A DNA stretch of 46,778 nt from an uncultured Oscillospiraceae bacterium (GTDB lineage Bacteria; Bacillota; Clostridia; Oscillospirales; Acutalibacteraceae): NCBI GenBank assembly GCA_900549055.1, contig URNB01000004.1, forward strand, positions 1 through 46,778. Reading direction: 5' to 3'. Below the pieces are notes generated by a model. It had not been told where the DNA came from and searched no databases. It saw only the letters and a list, made by a program, of their open reading frames with translations. Of this stretch, positions 38,406 through 46,411 are shown piece after piece (positions within the stretch are counted from its first letter, which is position 1; every line of letters starts with the position of its first letter). A program made the position numbers and the translations under genes.

Positions 38406-41400
38406 TTAAATAAAGATATTCCTCGCCGTTTAAGCTGAAGCCGATAGGTGAATTATCGGCGTTGTAACGGAAATAAAGGGTGTCGGTTCCGTCATACTGA
38501 CCGGTGATTCTGCCGTCAACCGTGAGGTAATGCGTAGTGACGCCGTTCACGGTTTTTTCGGTGCGGATGCCGTTATCGTCGTACTTATAGCCGTAGGTAT
38601 TTGTGCCGTTTGTCATACCCGCAAGTCGGCGCCCCGCCTGCCAGGTATAAGTATAACCGTTAAAGCTTAAAATATTACCAAGCGCGTCATGCGTTACGGC
38701 ATTGCCGTCGTATGAGGTGAGCATATCGGTCCAGCCGTCGGTACTGTAGCCGAAGCTTTTAACCGAAATCGGCGAGGAAAGCGGCTCATCCTTTTCGTGC
38801 AGCGAATATGTCTTTACGGCGGTGATATTTCCGTTGCCGTCATAAATATATTCCGTTGTGCGCTCGTTCTCCTCATCGTCCGTGCGGATAAGCTGACCGA
38901 GCGAATCGTAATAATAGCGAAGCTCACCGAACAGCTCGCCGCCCAGCTTTCCGCCGCCAGAGGATTGGCTGCCGCTGTCAGCGGCGGTTTTCTGGGTCTT
39001 TGCCACGGAAATGATGTTTTTGTTTTCATCGTATGTGTAGGCATAGGTGCGCCCGTCGGAAACGGTGACGGTGGCTATAAGTCCGTCGTCATTATAAGTA
39101 TATTCTTCGGAGTACAGTTTGTTGCCTCCGTTTTTCACGGTCACACCGGAGACCGTACCGTCGGTCTTTTCCTCGGTGCGGGTAATGCTGCCGTAGGTCA
39201 AATAATCCTCATAATAATCGGTTGAGAAGCTGCTGCCCGCAAAGCTTTCGGTTATTCTTTCAAGCTCGGCTTCCCCGCCGTCTGCGGCAGGCTCGAAGCC
39301 GTCGGTGGTTATCATGCCGGAGGTTGAAGAGGTTCTGTTCAGCCGCTCGTAAATGCGGTTGTATTCGGCGTTCAGCGTTCCGTCCGAATTGATTGTGCCG
39401 ACGGTAACGCCGTCAGAAGAATAAACCGTCCTTACATTATCTATATGATTTGTTTTTGAGATGAGGGTGTTCCCGCTGTCGTAAGCATAGGTATAGGCGA
39501 GAGTATCGCCGTAATAGAGCGATTCGATGTTTCCCGCGGAATTATAATTGTATGCTATGCTTTGACCGTTGGCGTAATTAACTGCGGAAATAAGGCTTTG
39601 GGCGTCGTTGTCGTAATCATACTGCGCCAGCACCGTGTTCCCGGCGGTCACGCTTGTTACGCGGTTGTCGGCGTTGGCAGAGACGGCATAGCAGCCCGCC
39701 TTTATCTGCGTGAGCCTTCCGTCCGTGCCGTAATAATAGCGGATCCCCGCCGCGGTATCGGTATAGCTGTCGGCTGAAGAAGTGTTGAGCGCGTCAAATG
39801 AAGCATTGTATTCGGCTTCGCTTATCTGCTGCTTGATTCTTCCGTAATTATCATATACGGTTCGGCTTTTAACGGTGTTGTTTTCAGCCGTTCTTATTTT
39901 ATCGCCGTTTAAATTATAGCTGTAGGAAACGGTTTTGCCGTCTGCGGTCTCGCTTGTCTGCCAGCCTACCGAATTGTAGGTGTATGCCTTAACGGCGCCG
40001 TCTGCCTCCTCGCGCGTTAAATAACCGTTTTCGTTATAGGTGTATGCGGAGACTTTCCCGTCTGTCACTGCGGTGCTTACCGTGCCGTCGGGGTTATAGG
40101 TATAAACGGTGGTTTCCTCCTGCTTGTCCTCCGCCGTTTTTTTAGCGGTCAGCACATTGCCGCTGCCGTCATAGGTGTATTCCGCCGCGGAATCCTTTGA
40201 TACCGATTTTATAAGATTGCCCGACTCGTCATACCTATTTGTTTCGGTTTCGGTGCCCTCATCGGTTACCGTTTCGGTTTTTAATATATTTCCGCGCAGG
40301 TCATGAACATAAAAGGTTTTGTTTCCGTCATTATCCTCTGTCAGCGCGATATCGCCATAGGCGTTGCAGTAATAGGTTCTCTGCGTTCCGTCTGCGGTTT
40401 CGGACGCGGTCTGATAGCCGTATCTGTTGTATACCCGCCGCTCTGTGATTTCATTATTGCGGGATAGGGTGACCGAATTGTCCGCCGTATCATAGGAATA
40501 TTCGGTTTTTACTCCGTCACTGTCGGTAACGGATGCAACATTGCGGCTTTCGTCATAGTCAATTCCGGTTATTCTGTTGCCGAAGGCATCGGATATCCTT
40601 ACAAGCCTGCCGTCCGCATTGTACAAATAGCTCTCGGTGACCGTGCCGAGCACCCCGATAACGGACGACAGTTTTCCGTCCTCATCGTATGTATAGCCGA
40701 CGGTGCGCTGCATGCAGTCGGTAACTGAGGAAAGGCGACCCGACTCATTATAGGCGTAAAGATATTCTCTGCCTACGCTGTCGGTGACCTTTTGTATTTT
40801 TCCGGCACTGTTTACTCCGATTTCGGTATTGTTGCCGTTTTTATCCGTTATTTTAACAAGAAAGCCGGCTGTGCCAAAGGTGTATTTAATGCCGCTCTCA
40901 TCCGTAAAAACAAAGCCGTTGCTTGAATTTTCAAGCCTTGCACGGCTGCTTGAAGAGGTATATTTCCCGTTTTCATATTTAAATGTAAGCGGTGCTCTGC
41001 CGTAAATACGAACGGTGGCAGAGCCGTCGGATAAGCTGACGCAGCCCTCAAAGGATGCCGTCCAGCCGCCGCCGAGCATATTGCCGTCTGTTTCCTCCGA
41101 ATTATAATATCTGCCGAAGGTAAGCTCAATATCCTTTGAGGCTACGGACAAATCCTCAAAGCTCTCCTCATAGCCCTCGACCGATGAAACGGCGCGATTT
41201 GTAAAGCGCGAGGATGCGGCGAGCATTCTGCCCTGCGAAAGCTCGCATATGCCCGCCCTGTATTTTTTGAGCTTTATTAGGTCTATTATATTTGTTTCGC
41301 CGTCGGCGTCAATATCGCTCACGGTGGGGTCATCGGGCACGCCGAGCGACATGGCGGTCTTGCGCATTTCGGCTATATCCGCCGCGTTTATAAGACCGTC

Positions 41401-41736
41401 ACCGTTCAAATCGCCGTAAAGCTTGATTCGGTATACCTCTTTGATATCGCTGTTTTCAAAAATTATTACCGAAGTGCCGTTGCCTATGTAATCTCCCGCA
41501 AAAAGGCGTATCCCGCCGTCGTTATATATCCTCATTTCCTCATTTTCGGAGAGCTTGACCGTTTCCGAAAAGCTCCGCACGGATGTGCCGGGAGATATTT
41601 CGTCAATCGTAAGATATCTTTGCCCCGTCAGATCCGGCATGGTAGGCTCGGCGTTTTCCGCCGCCGCCGTTACCGCGCTTGCCGCCAGCATTCCGACTGC
41701 CAGCAGTGCGGACATTGTTTTTTTAATACTTGACAT
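38278..41736 (-). CDS. Secreted dockerin-containing Rhs/YD-repeat protein, 3' end disrupted
   Basis: 1152 residues as read. Signal peptide MSSIKKTMSALLAVGMLAASAVTAAA. A type I dockerin at residues 108-162 has two calcium loops, GDLNGDGLINAADI and DIDADGETNIIDL. From about 190 the Rhs entry region (EGYEESFEDLSVASKDIELTFGRYYNS, GGGWTASFEG) is followed by many YD repeats (e.g. GREYLYAYNESGRLSSVTD, RTVGYTYDEDGKLSSV). The last residues after NGEEYLYL come from an inserted element. The full gene would have continued into the fragment ending at 37512, giving about 1360 residues. Such proteins form shells carrying C-terminal toxins; the dockerin suggests attachment to a cohesin scaffold. AAAGGAG precedes the ATG. 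It lies 69 nt behind spo0A. Confidence 0.88.
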   Translation of the reverse strand: MSSIKKTMSALLAVGMLAASAVTAAAENAEPTMPDLTGQRYLTIDEISPGTSVRSFSETVKLSENEEMRIYNDGGIRLFAGDYIGNGTSVIIFENSDIKEVYRIKLYGDLNGDGLINAADIAEMRKTAMSLGVPDDPTVSDIDADGETNIIDLIKLKKYRAGICELSQGRMLAASSRFTNRAVSSVEGYEESFEDLSVASKDIELTFGRYYNSEETDGNMLGGGWTASFEGCVSLSDGSATVRIYGRAPLTFKYENGKYTSSSSRARLENSSNGFVFTDESGIKYTFGTAGFLVKITDKNGNNTEIGVNSAGKIQKVTDSVGREYLYAYNESGRLSSVTDCMQRTVGYTYDEDGKLSSVIGVLGTVTESYLYNADGRLVRISDAFGNRITGIDYDESRNVASVTDSDGVKTEYSYDTADNSVTLSRNNEITERRVYNRYGYQTASETADGTQRTYYCNAYGDIALTEDNDGNKTFYVHDLRGNILKTETVTDEGTETETNRYDESGNLIKSVSKDSAAEYTYDGSGNVLTAKKTAEDKQEETTVYTYNPDGTVSTAVTDGKVSAYTYNENGYLTREEADGAVKAYTYNSVGWQTSETADGKTVSYSYNLNGDKIRTAENNTVKSRTVYDNYGRIKQQISEAEYNASFDALNTSSADSYTDTAAGIRYYYGTDGRLTQIKAGCYAVSANADNRVTSVTAGNTVLAQYDYDNDAQSLISAVNYANGQSIAYNYNSAGNIESLYYGDTLAYTYAYDSGNTLISKTNHIDNVRTVYSSDGVTVGTINSDGTLNAEYNRIYERLNRTSSTSGMITTDGFEPAADGGEAELERITESFAGSSFSTDYYEDYLTYGSITRTEEKTDGTVSGVTVKNGGNKLYSEEYTYNDDGLIATVTVSDGRTYAYTYDENKNIISVAKTQKTAADSGSQSSGGGKLGGELFGELRYYYDSLGQLIRTDDEENERTTEYIYDGNGNITAVKTYSLHEKDEPLSSPISVKSFGYSTDGWTDMLTSYDGNAVTHDALGNILSFNGYTYTWQAGRRLAGMTNGTNTYGYKYDDNGIRTEKTVNGVTTHYLTVDGRITGQYDGTDTLYFRYNADNSPIGFSLNGEEYLYLMPAEQFKSTLTRACWCKLLNCSGARFLRNFAKKPCTLKRITF

Positions 41737-41805
41737 TTCAGCTTTCTCCTTTGAAATTTTTATTTTTCTTTGCCGGGGTTATGCCTGTAAAATGCCGTAT
41801 GTATT

Positions 41806-42582
41806 TCAGCTTATCTTCAGCCTCAGCCGCAGCTTATCGCTTATCATTGCGATAAACTCACTGTTGGTCGGCTTGCCGCGGTCGTTCTGAATGGTATAGC
41901 CGAAATATGAATTTAAAACATCGATATCACCCCTATCCCATGCCACCTCTATTGCGTGGCGTATTGCCCTTTCCACGCGAGAGGAGGTTGTCCCGTGGTG
42001 CTTTGCGACCGTCGGGTACAAAAGCTTGGTTACGGAATTTATTATCTCGCTGTTTTTGACCGAAAGAATTATTGCCTCCCGCAAATAATGGTATCCCTTT
42101 ATATGCGCCGGGACTCCTATTTGATGAATGATTTCGGTCACCATAAGCTCAAGCTCGGGGTCGGTTACCACATTGTCCTTTACCACAACCGGCGAAATTT
42201 CGTTCCGCCAGCCCGAAAGACGGATTATCCTTTCCGCCATTGTATTTATATCAAACGGCTTTAAAAAATAATAGCTTGCTCCCGCTTCAAGCGTTTCCTT
42301 TTCAAGGCGTGGATTATCAAAGCTCGACATCGCCATTACCATAGGCCTGCTTGCGGCGTCCGTTTTGTGAATGGCATCAAGCACGCCCAAAATATCGAGA
42401 TTCTGCATAAAAATATCGGCAAGCACTACATCGGGCTTCTCCGATTTGATCTTTTCAAGCAGCTGCGTACCGCTCTTGTCGCACATGATCACATCCATAC
42501 CGTAGCTTTTAAGAGCCTTCTCGCAGCTTTTCCCAAGCTCTGTGCCGTCTTCCGCAATTACAATTTTTAATTTCTTTCCCAT
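41806..42582 (-). CDS. spo0A: Sporulation transcription factor Spo0A
   Basis: 258 residues. Receiver domain: acidic pocket IAEDGTEL, phosphoacceptor Asp in VVLADIFM, MSSFDN and FLKPFD with the conserved Lys. The C-terminal Spo0A DNA-binding domain is unmistakable: IGVPAHIKGYHYLREAI, HGTTSSRVERAIRHAIEVAWDRG and NSEFIAMISDKLRLR. It is the master switch for sporulation, activated by phosphorylation. ATG 42582 has GGGAGG 9 nt upstream; a TTG two codons earlier is the alternative. It has its own promoter at 42645-42617. rhs follows without an evident terminator. Confidence 0.97.
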   Translation of the reverse strand: MGKKLKIVIAEDGTELGKSCEKALKSYGMDVIMCDKSGTQLLEKIKSEKPDVVLADIFMQNLDILGVLDAIHKTDAASRPMVMAMSSFDNPRLEKETLEAGASYYFLKPFDINTMAERIIRLSGWRNEISPVVVKDNVVTDPELELMVTEIIHQIGVPAHIKGYHYLREAIILSVKNSEIINSVTKLLYPTVAKHHGTTSSRVERAIRHAIEVAWDRGDIDVLNSYFGYTIQNDRGKPTNSEFIAMISDKLRLRLKIS

Positions 42583-42616
42583 TTTCAAGTTCCTCCCAAA
42601 TTAACTTGTTTTACAC

Positions 42617-42645
42617 ATATTACCACATTCTCACATAAATTTCAA
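42617..42645 (-). promoter_or_regulatory. Sigma-A-type promoter of spo0A
   Basis: Minus strand TTGAAA (42645-42640), 17-nt spacer, TAATAT (42622-42617), about 35 nt before the spo0A ATG. A sigma-H promoter, usual for spo0A, is not clearly visible. Confidence 0.6.
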
Positions 42646-42774
42646 GTGATAATACAAAAATAGTGCATAATTCCATAAAAATAACATTAAAAGACTGCAT
42701 TTATCACCATTCGACATCGATAATCGACGGAAAATCGTCTGTTTTTTTACTTTTTCACGATAAATTACAGCAAA

Positions 42775-42822
42775 AAAACAAAAAAGCTTCGGTGCGAAGT
42801 TAAAATTCGATACACCGAAGCT
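42775..42822 (-). terminator. Terminator after spoVM
   Basis: Perfect 10-bp stem AGCTTCGGTG (42785-42794) / CACCGAAGCT (42813-42822). On the minus strand it is followed by TTTTTTGTTTTTTT. It separates the spoVM unit from spo0A. Confidence 0.85.
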
Positions 42823-42858
42823 GAAATTCAGGCAAAACAGTAAGTGAACTGCTATGTA

Positions 42859-42942
42859 TTAACCGTTTTGCTTTTTGATTCCGAAAAGCACTCTTAAAAT
42901 TCCGCTTAAAAATTTAGGGCTCTTAAATAAAACGACCTTCAC
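42859..42942 (-). CDS. spoVM: Stage V sporulation protein SpoVM
   Basis: 27-residue amphipathic peptide MKVVLFKSPKFLSGILRVLF followed by GIKKQNG. It matches the length and key pattern of Bacillus SpoVM: K-x-PKFLGGI-R then a basic C-terminus, including the Pro that shapes the membrane-inserted helix. SpoVM recognises the convex outer forespore membrane and anchors SpoIVA to start coat assembly. GTG start at 42942 with GGAGG 8 nt upstream, followed by a terminator. Easily missed because of its size. Its neighbours, a small Cys-rich membrane protein gene and spo0A, suit a sporulation context. Confidence 0.85.
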   Translation of the reverse strand: MKVVLFKSPKFLSGILRVLFGIKKQNG

Positions 42943-42966
42943 AAAAAAGACCTCCCGAGAAAATAA

Positions 42967-43122
42967 TCAGCACCGTCTGCCGGAGAAGCCGAGAATAATA
43001 ACCCATATCGCAAGCACCGCGACAAGAAATTTCGGCGGGCAAAAGCAGCTTATGAGAAGCCCGCAGGCAAATGTCAGACCCATAAGTCCCTTGTTGCAGC
43101 CGCAGCCTCTTTGCCTTCGCAT
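42967..43122 (-). CDS. Small Cys-rich membrane protein of unknown function
   Basis: 51 residues: basic Cys-rich start MRRQRGCGCNKGLMG, then two closely spaced hydrophobic segments (LTFACGLLISCF and FLVAVLAIWVIILGF) joined by CPPKFL, ending SGRRC. Proteins of this build (CGC start, CPPKFL hinge) occur in sporulating Clostridia, by my recollection without known function. ATG 43122 has GGAGGG 7 nt upstream. An ATG at 43129 is in another frame and would give an unconvincing Arg/Gln-rich protein. It lies 24 nt upstream of spoVM in the same direction, probably one message and possibly forespore or mother-cell expressed. Confidence 0.65.
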   Translation of the reverse strand: MRRQRGCGCNKGLMGLTFACGLLISCFCPPKFLVAVLAIWVIILGFSGRRC

Positions 43123-43274
43123 TTCGCATCCCTCCGATATATCCGCTCTCCGTCGGCTCTTAATAACAGTATATCAAAAAAGCGGAAAAAGGTTACCGTT
43201 TGGCGCTTATTTTGAAAAAAATCCCCCCGAACGGCACAAAAAATATTCGGCGCTCGGCAGAAAATATGCAAATA

Positions 43275-43309
43275 TAAAAACTCCCGACACCAAAACAATC
43301 AGGTATCGG
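43275..43309 (-). terminator. Putative terminator of the AraC regulator gene
   Basis: On the minus strand CCGATACC pairs with GGTGTCGG (one G-U) around a 10-nt loop, followed by GAGTTTTTAT. It lies 40 nt past the stop codon of the regulator. Confidence 0.6.
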
Positions 43310-43348
43310 AAGGAAAGCGTCGGGCGATGATGCGAATATTTTCCACCG

Positions 43349-44131
43349 CTATTTCGAGGATTTATATTTTTTAATGAATTCCGACGGAGAAATTCCCATA
43401 TTTTCTTTAAACTGTCGGCTGAAAAAATACACATTGCCGTAACCGCATATTTGAGAAACCCGAGAAACAGAATATAACCCGGAGCGCAGCAGGTCGCATG
43501 AATAGTTTATTTTAAGCTGTATTATGTATCTTACGGGAGGCATTCCGAATTTTTTTATAAAAAGCTTTTTAAGCGCGGATTCGCTTATTCCGCAAATTGC
43601 GGAAAGCTTGCCGACCGATAATTTACCGTTTGTAAAATTTTCATTTATGTAATCTATGGCGGGCTTGATTTTTTTGTATTGCTTTTCAGGCAGATAGGTT
43701 TGTTTTTGAAGCATCGCAAAGACCTTGTAAAGCAACGAGATACATTCAAAATAATATCCGTCACGTTTTGCAACCCACAATGAAAAAATTTTCTTGAAAA
43801 TAGGCGCCGCTGCTGTACCGTTATTTAATTTAATTGTAAACATTTCTGATGAAATGGGTTTATCGGTGTCGAAAAATATATCAATGCAATCACCGTTTTC
43901 CTCTCTTGTTACAGTATATCCTCTATTTTCACCCTTTGGTAAAAATCTTAACGTATTATCATCGCACATTTCGGTTTTCCCGTTAAAATAAACACTCATT
44001 TTACCTGAAATATGATATATAAGCTCGCAATTAGGCAGGTTGCCGCAAAATGCCGAAACCCTTTCGGGATATTGGTTTTTATCAACATATATTATGTTTT
44101 CAATTTTTGTAATTATAAAATTTGCATTCAT
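43349..44131 (-). CDS. AraC-family transcriptional regulator
   Basis: 260 residues. N-terminal cupin-like sensor (about 1-150, with ELIYHISGKMSVYFNGKTEMCDDNTLRFLPKGENRGYTV). C-terminal double helix-turn-helix: INENFTNGKLSVGKLSAICGISESALKKLFIKKFGMPPVRYII, then LLRSGLYSVSRVSQICGYGNVYFFSRQFKENMGISPSEFIKKY. Divergent from a glycyl radical enzyme gene across a 150-bp spacer, so it is likely its regulator, sensing the substrate through the cupin. GGGGGGAG precedes the ATG. The divergent spacer carries two GCCGA-A/T-rich direct repeats 20 bp apart (44184 and 44204), candidate half-sites. Confidence 0.9.
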   Translation of the reverse strand: MNANFIITKIENIIYVDKNQYPERVSAFCGNLPNCELIYHISGKMSVYFNGKTEMCDDNTLRFLPKGENRGYTVTREENGDCIDIFFDTDKPISSEMFTIKLNNGTAAAPIFKKIFSLWVAKRDGYYFECISLLYKVFAMLQKQTYLPEKQYKKIKPAIDYINENFTNGKLSVGKLSAICGISESALKKLFIKKFGMPPVRYIIQLKINYSCDLLRSGLYSVSRVSQICGYGNVYFFSRQFKENMGISPSEFIKKYKSSK

Positions 44132-44181
44132 ATATTCTCCCCCCCGACCTTAATATTGTAAGATGTTCGGTGAAAAAAAGC

Positions 44182-44219
44182 AAGCCGATAAAAAATATTT
44201 TATGCCGAAAAGTATAAAA
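44182..44219. promoter_or_regulatory. Candidate AraC operator: two GCCGA direct repeats 20 bp apart
   Basis: GCCGATAAAA at 44184 and GCCGAAAAGT at 44204 lie on the same strand two helical turns apart, within the araC-GRE spacer. AraC proteins typically bind such tandem half-sites beside the controlled promoter. Seen directly, but function is inferred. Confidence 0.35.
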
Positions 44220-44283
44220 ATGCTTTTTTATGAATTTACTTTCAATCAATATTCGGTAAAATATGCTTGAAAGGGTGTATTTT

Positions 44284-46407
44284 ATGAACAAAAGAATTGA
44301 AAAGCTCACAGAGCTGACTCTCGGCGGAAAAATGTATGCACAGCCAAAGAAGACTGAATTTGACCGCAAAGATATATTTTTATCGCGGGAGCAAATGGAA
44401 TCAAAACGGTTATGCGAATTTATAATGAATCAAGAGCCCGTTTTATACGAATGCTCAAAAATGACCGGCTTTTTCAACTGTGACGAATCGGTTGTGGGCG
44501 ATATTTTCAGACGAATTGGAAACAAAAATTGCAAATCGGTTGTAGATGCTTTTTACTTAAAGCCGATTTACAATTTATCAACATTTGAATGGCAGCACGC
44601 AACGGCAGACTATGAGAAGGTATTGAAAAAAGGCTTATCGGGGATAATAGAGGAAATTGACAGCTCCCTTACCGAACATACAGATAATAAAGAAAAAGAA
44701 TTTTTGCGGGCGGTCAGAAATGTTGTTTTAACGCTTATAAGCTGGGCGCATAAATGCTCCGAAAAAGCTGCCGAAGCAGCAGAAAGCACTGAAAACGGCG
44801 AATATAAACAAAACCTTATTACCTTATCCGAGACACTTAAAAGAGTGCCTGAGAAGGCGCCAACCTCGTTTTATGAGGCGGTTTTAACAATTTATATTTG
44901 TTTTGCGGCAGACCCTGACAGCCTTGGAACGCTTGACAGATATTTGCAGCCGTTTTACGATAATGACTTAAAAAACGGTACCTTAACCCGTGATGAAGCA
45001 AAAGAGTACCTGCAGGAGCTGTTTTTAATGCTCCAAGCGGCAACGCCCATAACCTCGGCTTGGTTCACGCGCGGCGGGGAATCGCACTTTTGCATAGGCG
45101 GTTATCTGCCGGACGGAAGCGACGGATTTACCGGTCTTTCAAGGCTTATTCTTGAAAGCTTGCTTGAATTGCCCACATGGATACCGCAGGTAACATTGCG
45201 ATGGACAGCCAAAACGCCTAAAGAGGCTTTCAGATTTGCACTTGACTGCGAACGCAAAGACCCTAACAAAAGAATTGCCTTCCAAAATGATGAAAAAAGG
45301 ATAAAGTGTTACACCGAAATTTGCAAATTCCCCTTTAAAGAGGCAGTCAGATATACAACTGTGGGCTGTAATGAGCCGGCGTTTCCGGGAGTTGTTACCG
45401 GCGGTAATTCGGTAGTAAATATTGCGCGTTCCACCGAAACGCTTTTCCACAAAAAGAGCAATGAAATAATTCCTCTTAAATCGTTTGAAGAATACTACAA
45501 GGTATTTTCAAAAGAACTTTTTTCCGATCTTACAATCGCATGCGAATACGATGATAAATATAACAGCGTAAAAGCAAGGGATATAAACTATTTATCGGCG
45601 CCGTTTTTCCACGGCTGCATTGAAAAAGCCAAAAGCCCTACCCAGGGTTCCGGGGATATTACAATAGCCTCGCCCCAATATGTGGGTATAGCAAATGTAA
45701 TTGACTCACTGATAATAGTTAAGCAATTTGTATATGATGAAAAAATCGTTACTATGCAAGAGCTTATAGCGGCAGTTCAGGCAAACTGGAGCGGATTTGA
45801 GAATCTGCGCACGCTCATAATTAAGAAAGGTGATTTTTTCGGAAACGATACCGAGCGTTCCAACAGCATAGCACAAAGGTTTTATCAAAGTCTGTATGAA
45901 TTTTTCAAGGATAAAACAAATTTATTCGGTTACCACCGGCTTGTAGGCGATTTAATAGGTTACAACCCGCACCATCAGTGGTTCGGCGAGAAAACGGCGG
46001 CAACGCCGGACGGAAGATACACAGGTGACGCGCTCAAATTCGGTTTGGGTCAGAGCGAAGGAAAAGACCGAAACGGACTTACAGCACTGCTTAATTCCAT
46101 TGCAAGGGTTGACCCGAACGCCATAGGCTGCGGCAGTACCGTCACCAATATAATGCTTGATGAGCAGTTAATTAAAAACGACACCAATTTTAATAAAACA
46201 GCTGATTTGCTTGAAACGTATTTTAAAAACGGCGGCGTTCATTTTCAGCTTACATATGTTTCAAGGGAAGCCCTGCTTAAAGCTAAAAAAGCACCCGAAA
46301 AATATAAAAATCTGCGCGTTCGAGTTTCCGGCTTTTCGGATTATTTTGTAAATCTTAATGAGCCGCTGCAGGATGATATTATCAGACGAACAATTCAAAA
46401 GGAGTAA
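44284..46407 (+). CDS. Glycyl radical enzyme of unknown substrate (PFL-like family)
   Basis: 707 residues from ATG 44284 (GAAAGGG 8 nt upstream). Active-site Cys-x-Glu in TTVGCNEPAFPG, as in C-C/C-O/C-N lyases of this superfamily (thiyl radical Cys and general-base Glu). The C-terminal glycyl radical loop is RVRVSGFSDYFVNL, in the position of canonical RVAGYS. Other landmarks: DRYLQPFYDNDL, TPDGRYTGDALKFG and QDDIIRRT at the end. It is shorter than choline lyase, glycerol dehydratase or hydroxyproline dehydratase (about 785-850), so it is probably a different subfamily. Oxygen-sensitive; the activase gene follows by 4 nt. AraC-type control suggests an inducible catabolic role. Confidence 0.88.
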   Translation: MNKRIEKLTELTLGGKMYAQPKKTEFDRKDIFLSREQMESKRLCEFIMNQEPVLYECSKMTGFFNCDESVVGDIFRRIGNKNCKSVVDAFYLKPIYNLSTFEWQHATADYEKVLKKGLSGIIEEIDSSLTEHTDNKEKEFLRAVRNVVLTLISWAHKCSEKAAEAAESTENGEYKQNLITLSETLKRVPEKAPTSFYEAVLTIYICFAADPDSLGTLDRYLQPFYDNDLKNGTLTRDEAKEYLQELFLMLQAATPITSAWFTRGGESHFCIGGYLPDGSDGFTGLSRLILESLLELPTWIPQVTLRWTAKTPKEAFRFALDCERKDPNKRIAFQNDEKRIKCYTEICKFPFKEAVRYTTVGCNEPAFPGVVTGGNSVVNIARSTETLFHKKSNEIIPLKSFEEYYKVFSKELFSDLTIACEYDDKYNSVKARDINYLSAPFFHGCIEKAKSPTQGSGDITIASPQYVGIANVIDSLIIVKQFVYDEKIVTMQELIAAVQANWSGFENLRTLIIKKGDFFGNDTERSNSIAQRFYQSLYEFFKDKTNLFGYHRLVGDLIGYNPHHQWFGEKTAATPDGRYTGDALKFGLGQSEGKDRNGLTALLNSIARVDPNAIGCGSTVTNIMLDEQLIKNDTNFNKTADLLETYFKNGGVHFQLTYVSREALLKAKKAPEKYKNLRVRVSGFSDYFVNLNEPLQDDIIRRTIQKE

Positions 46408-46411
46408 TATA

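Noticed and set aside
42923..43129. 68-codon minus-strand frame starting at the ATG 43129
   Set aside because: It overlaps the better-supported 51-codon Cys-rich membrane frame and runs through the spoVM ribosome site; its Arg/Gln-rich translation is not protein-like.
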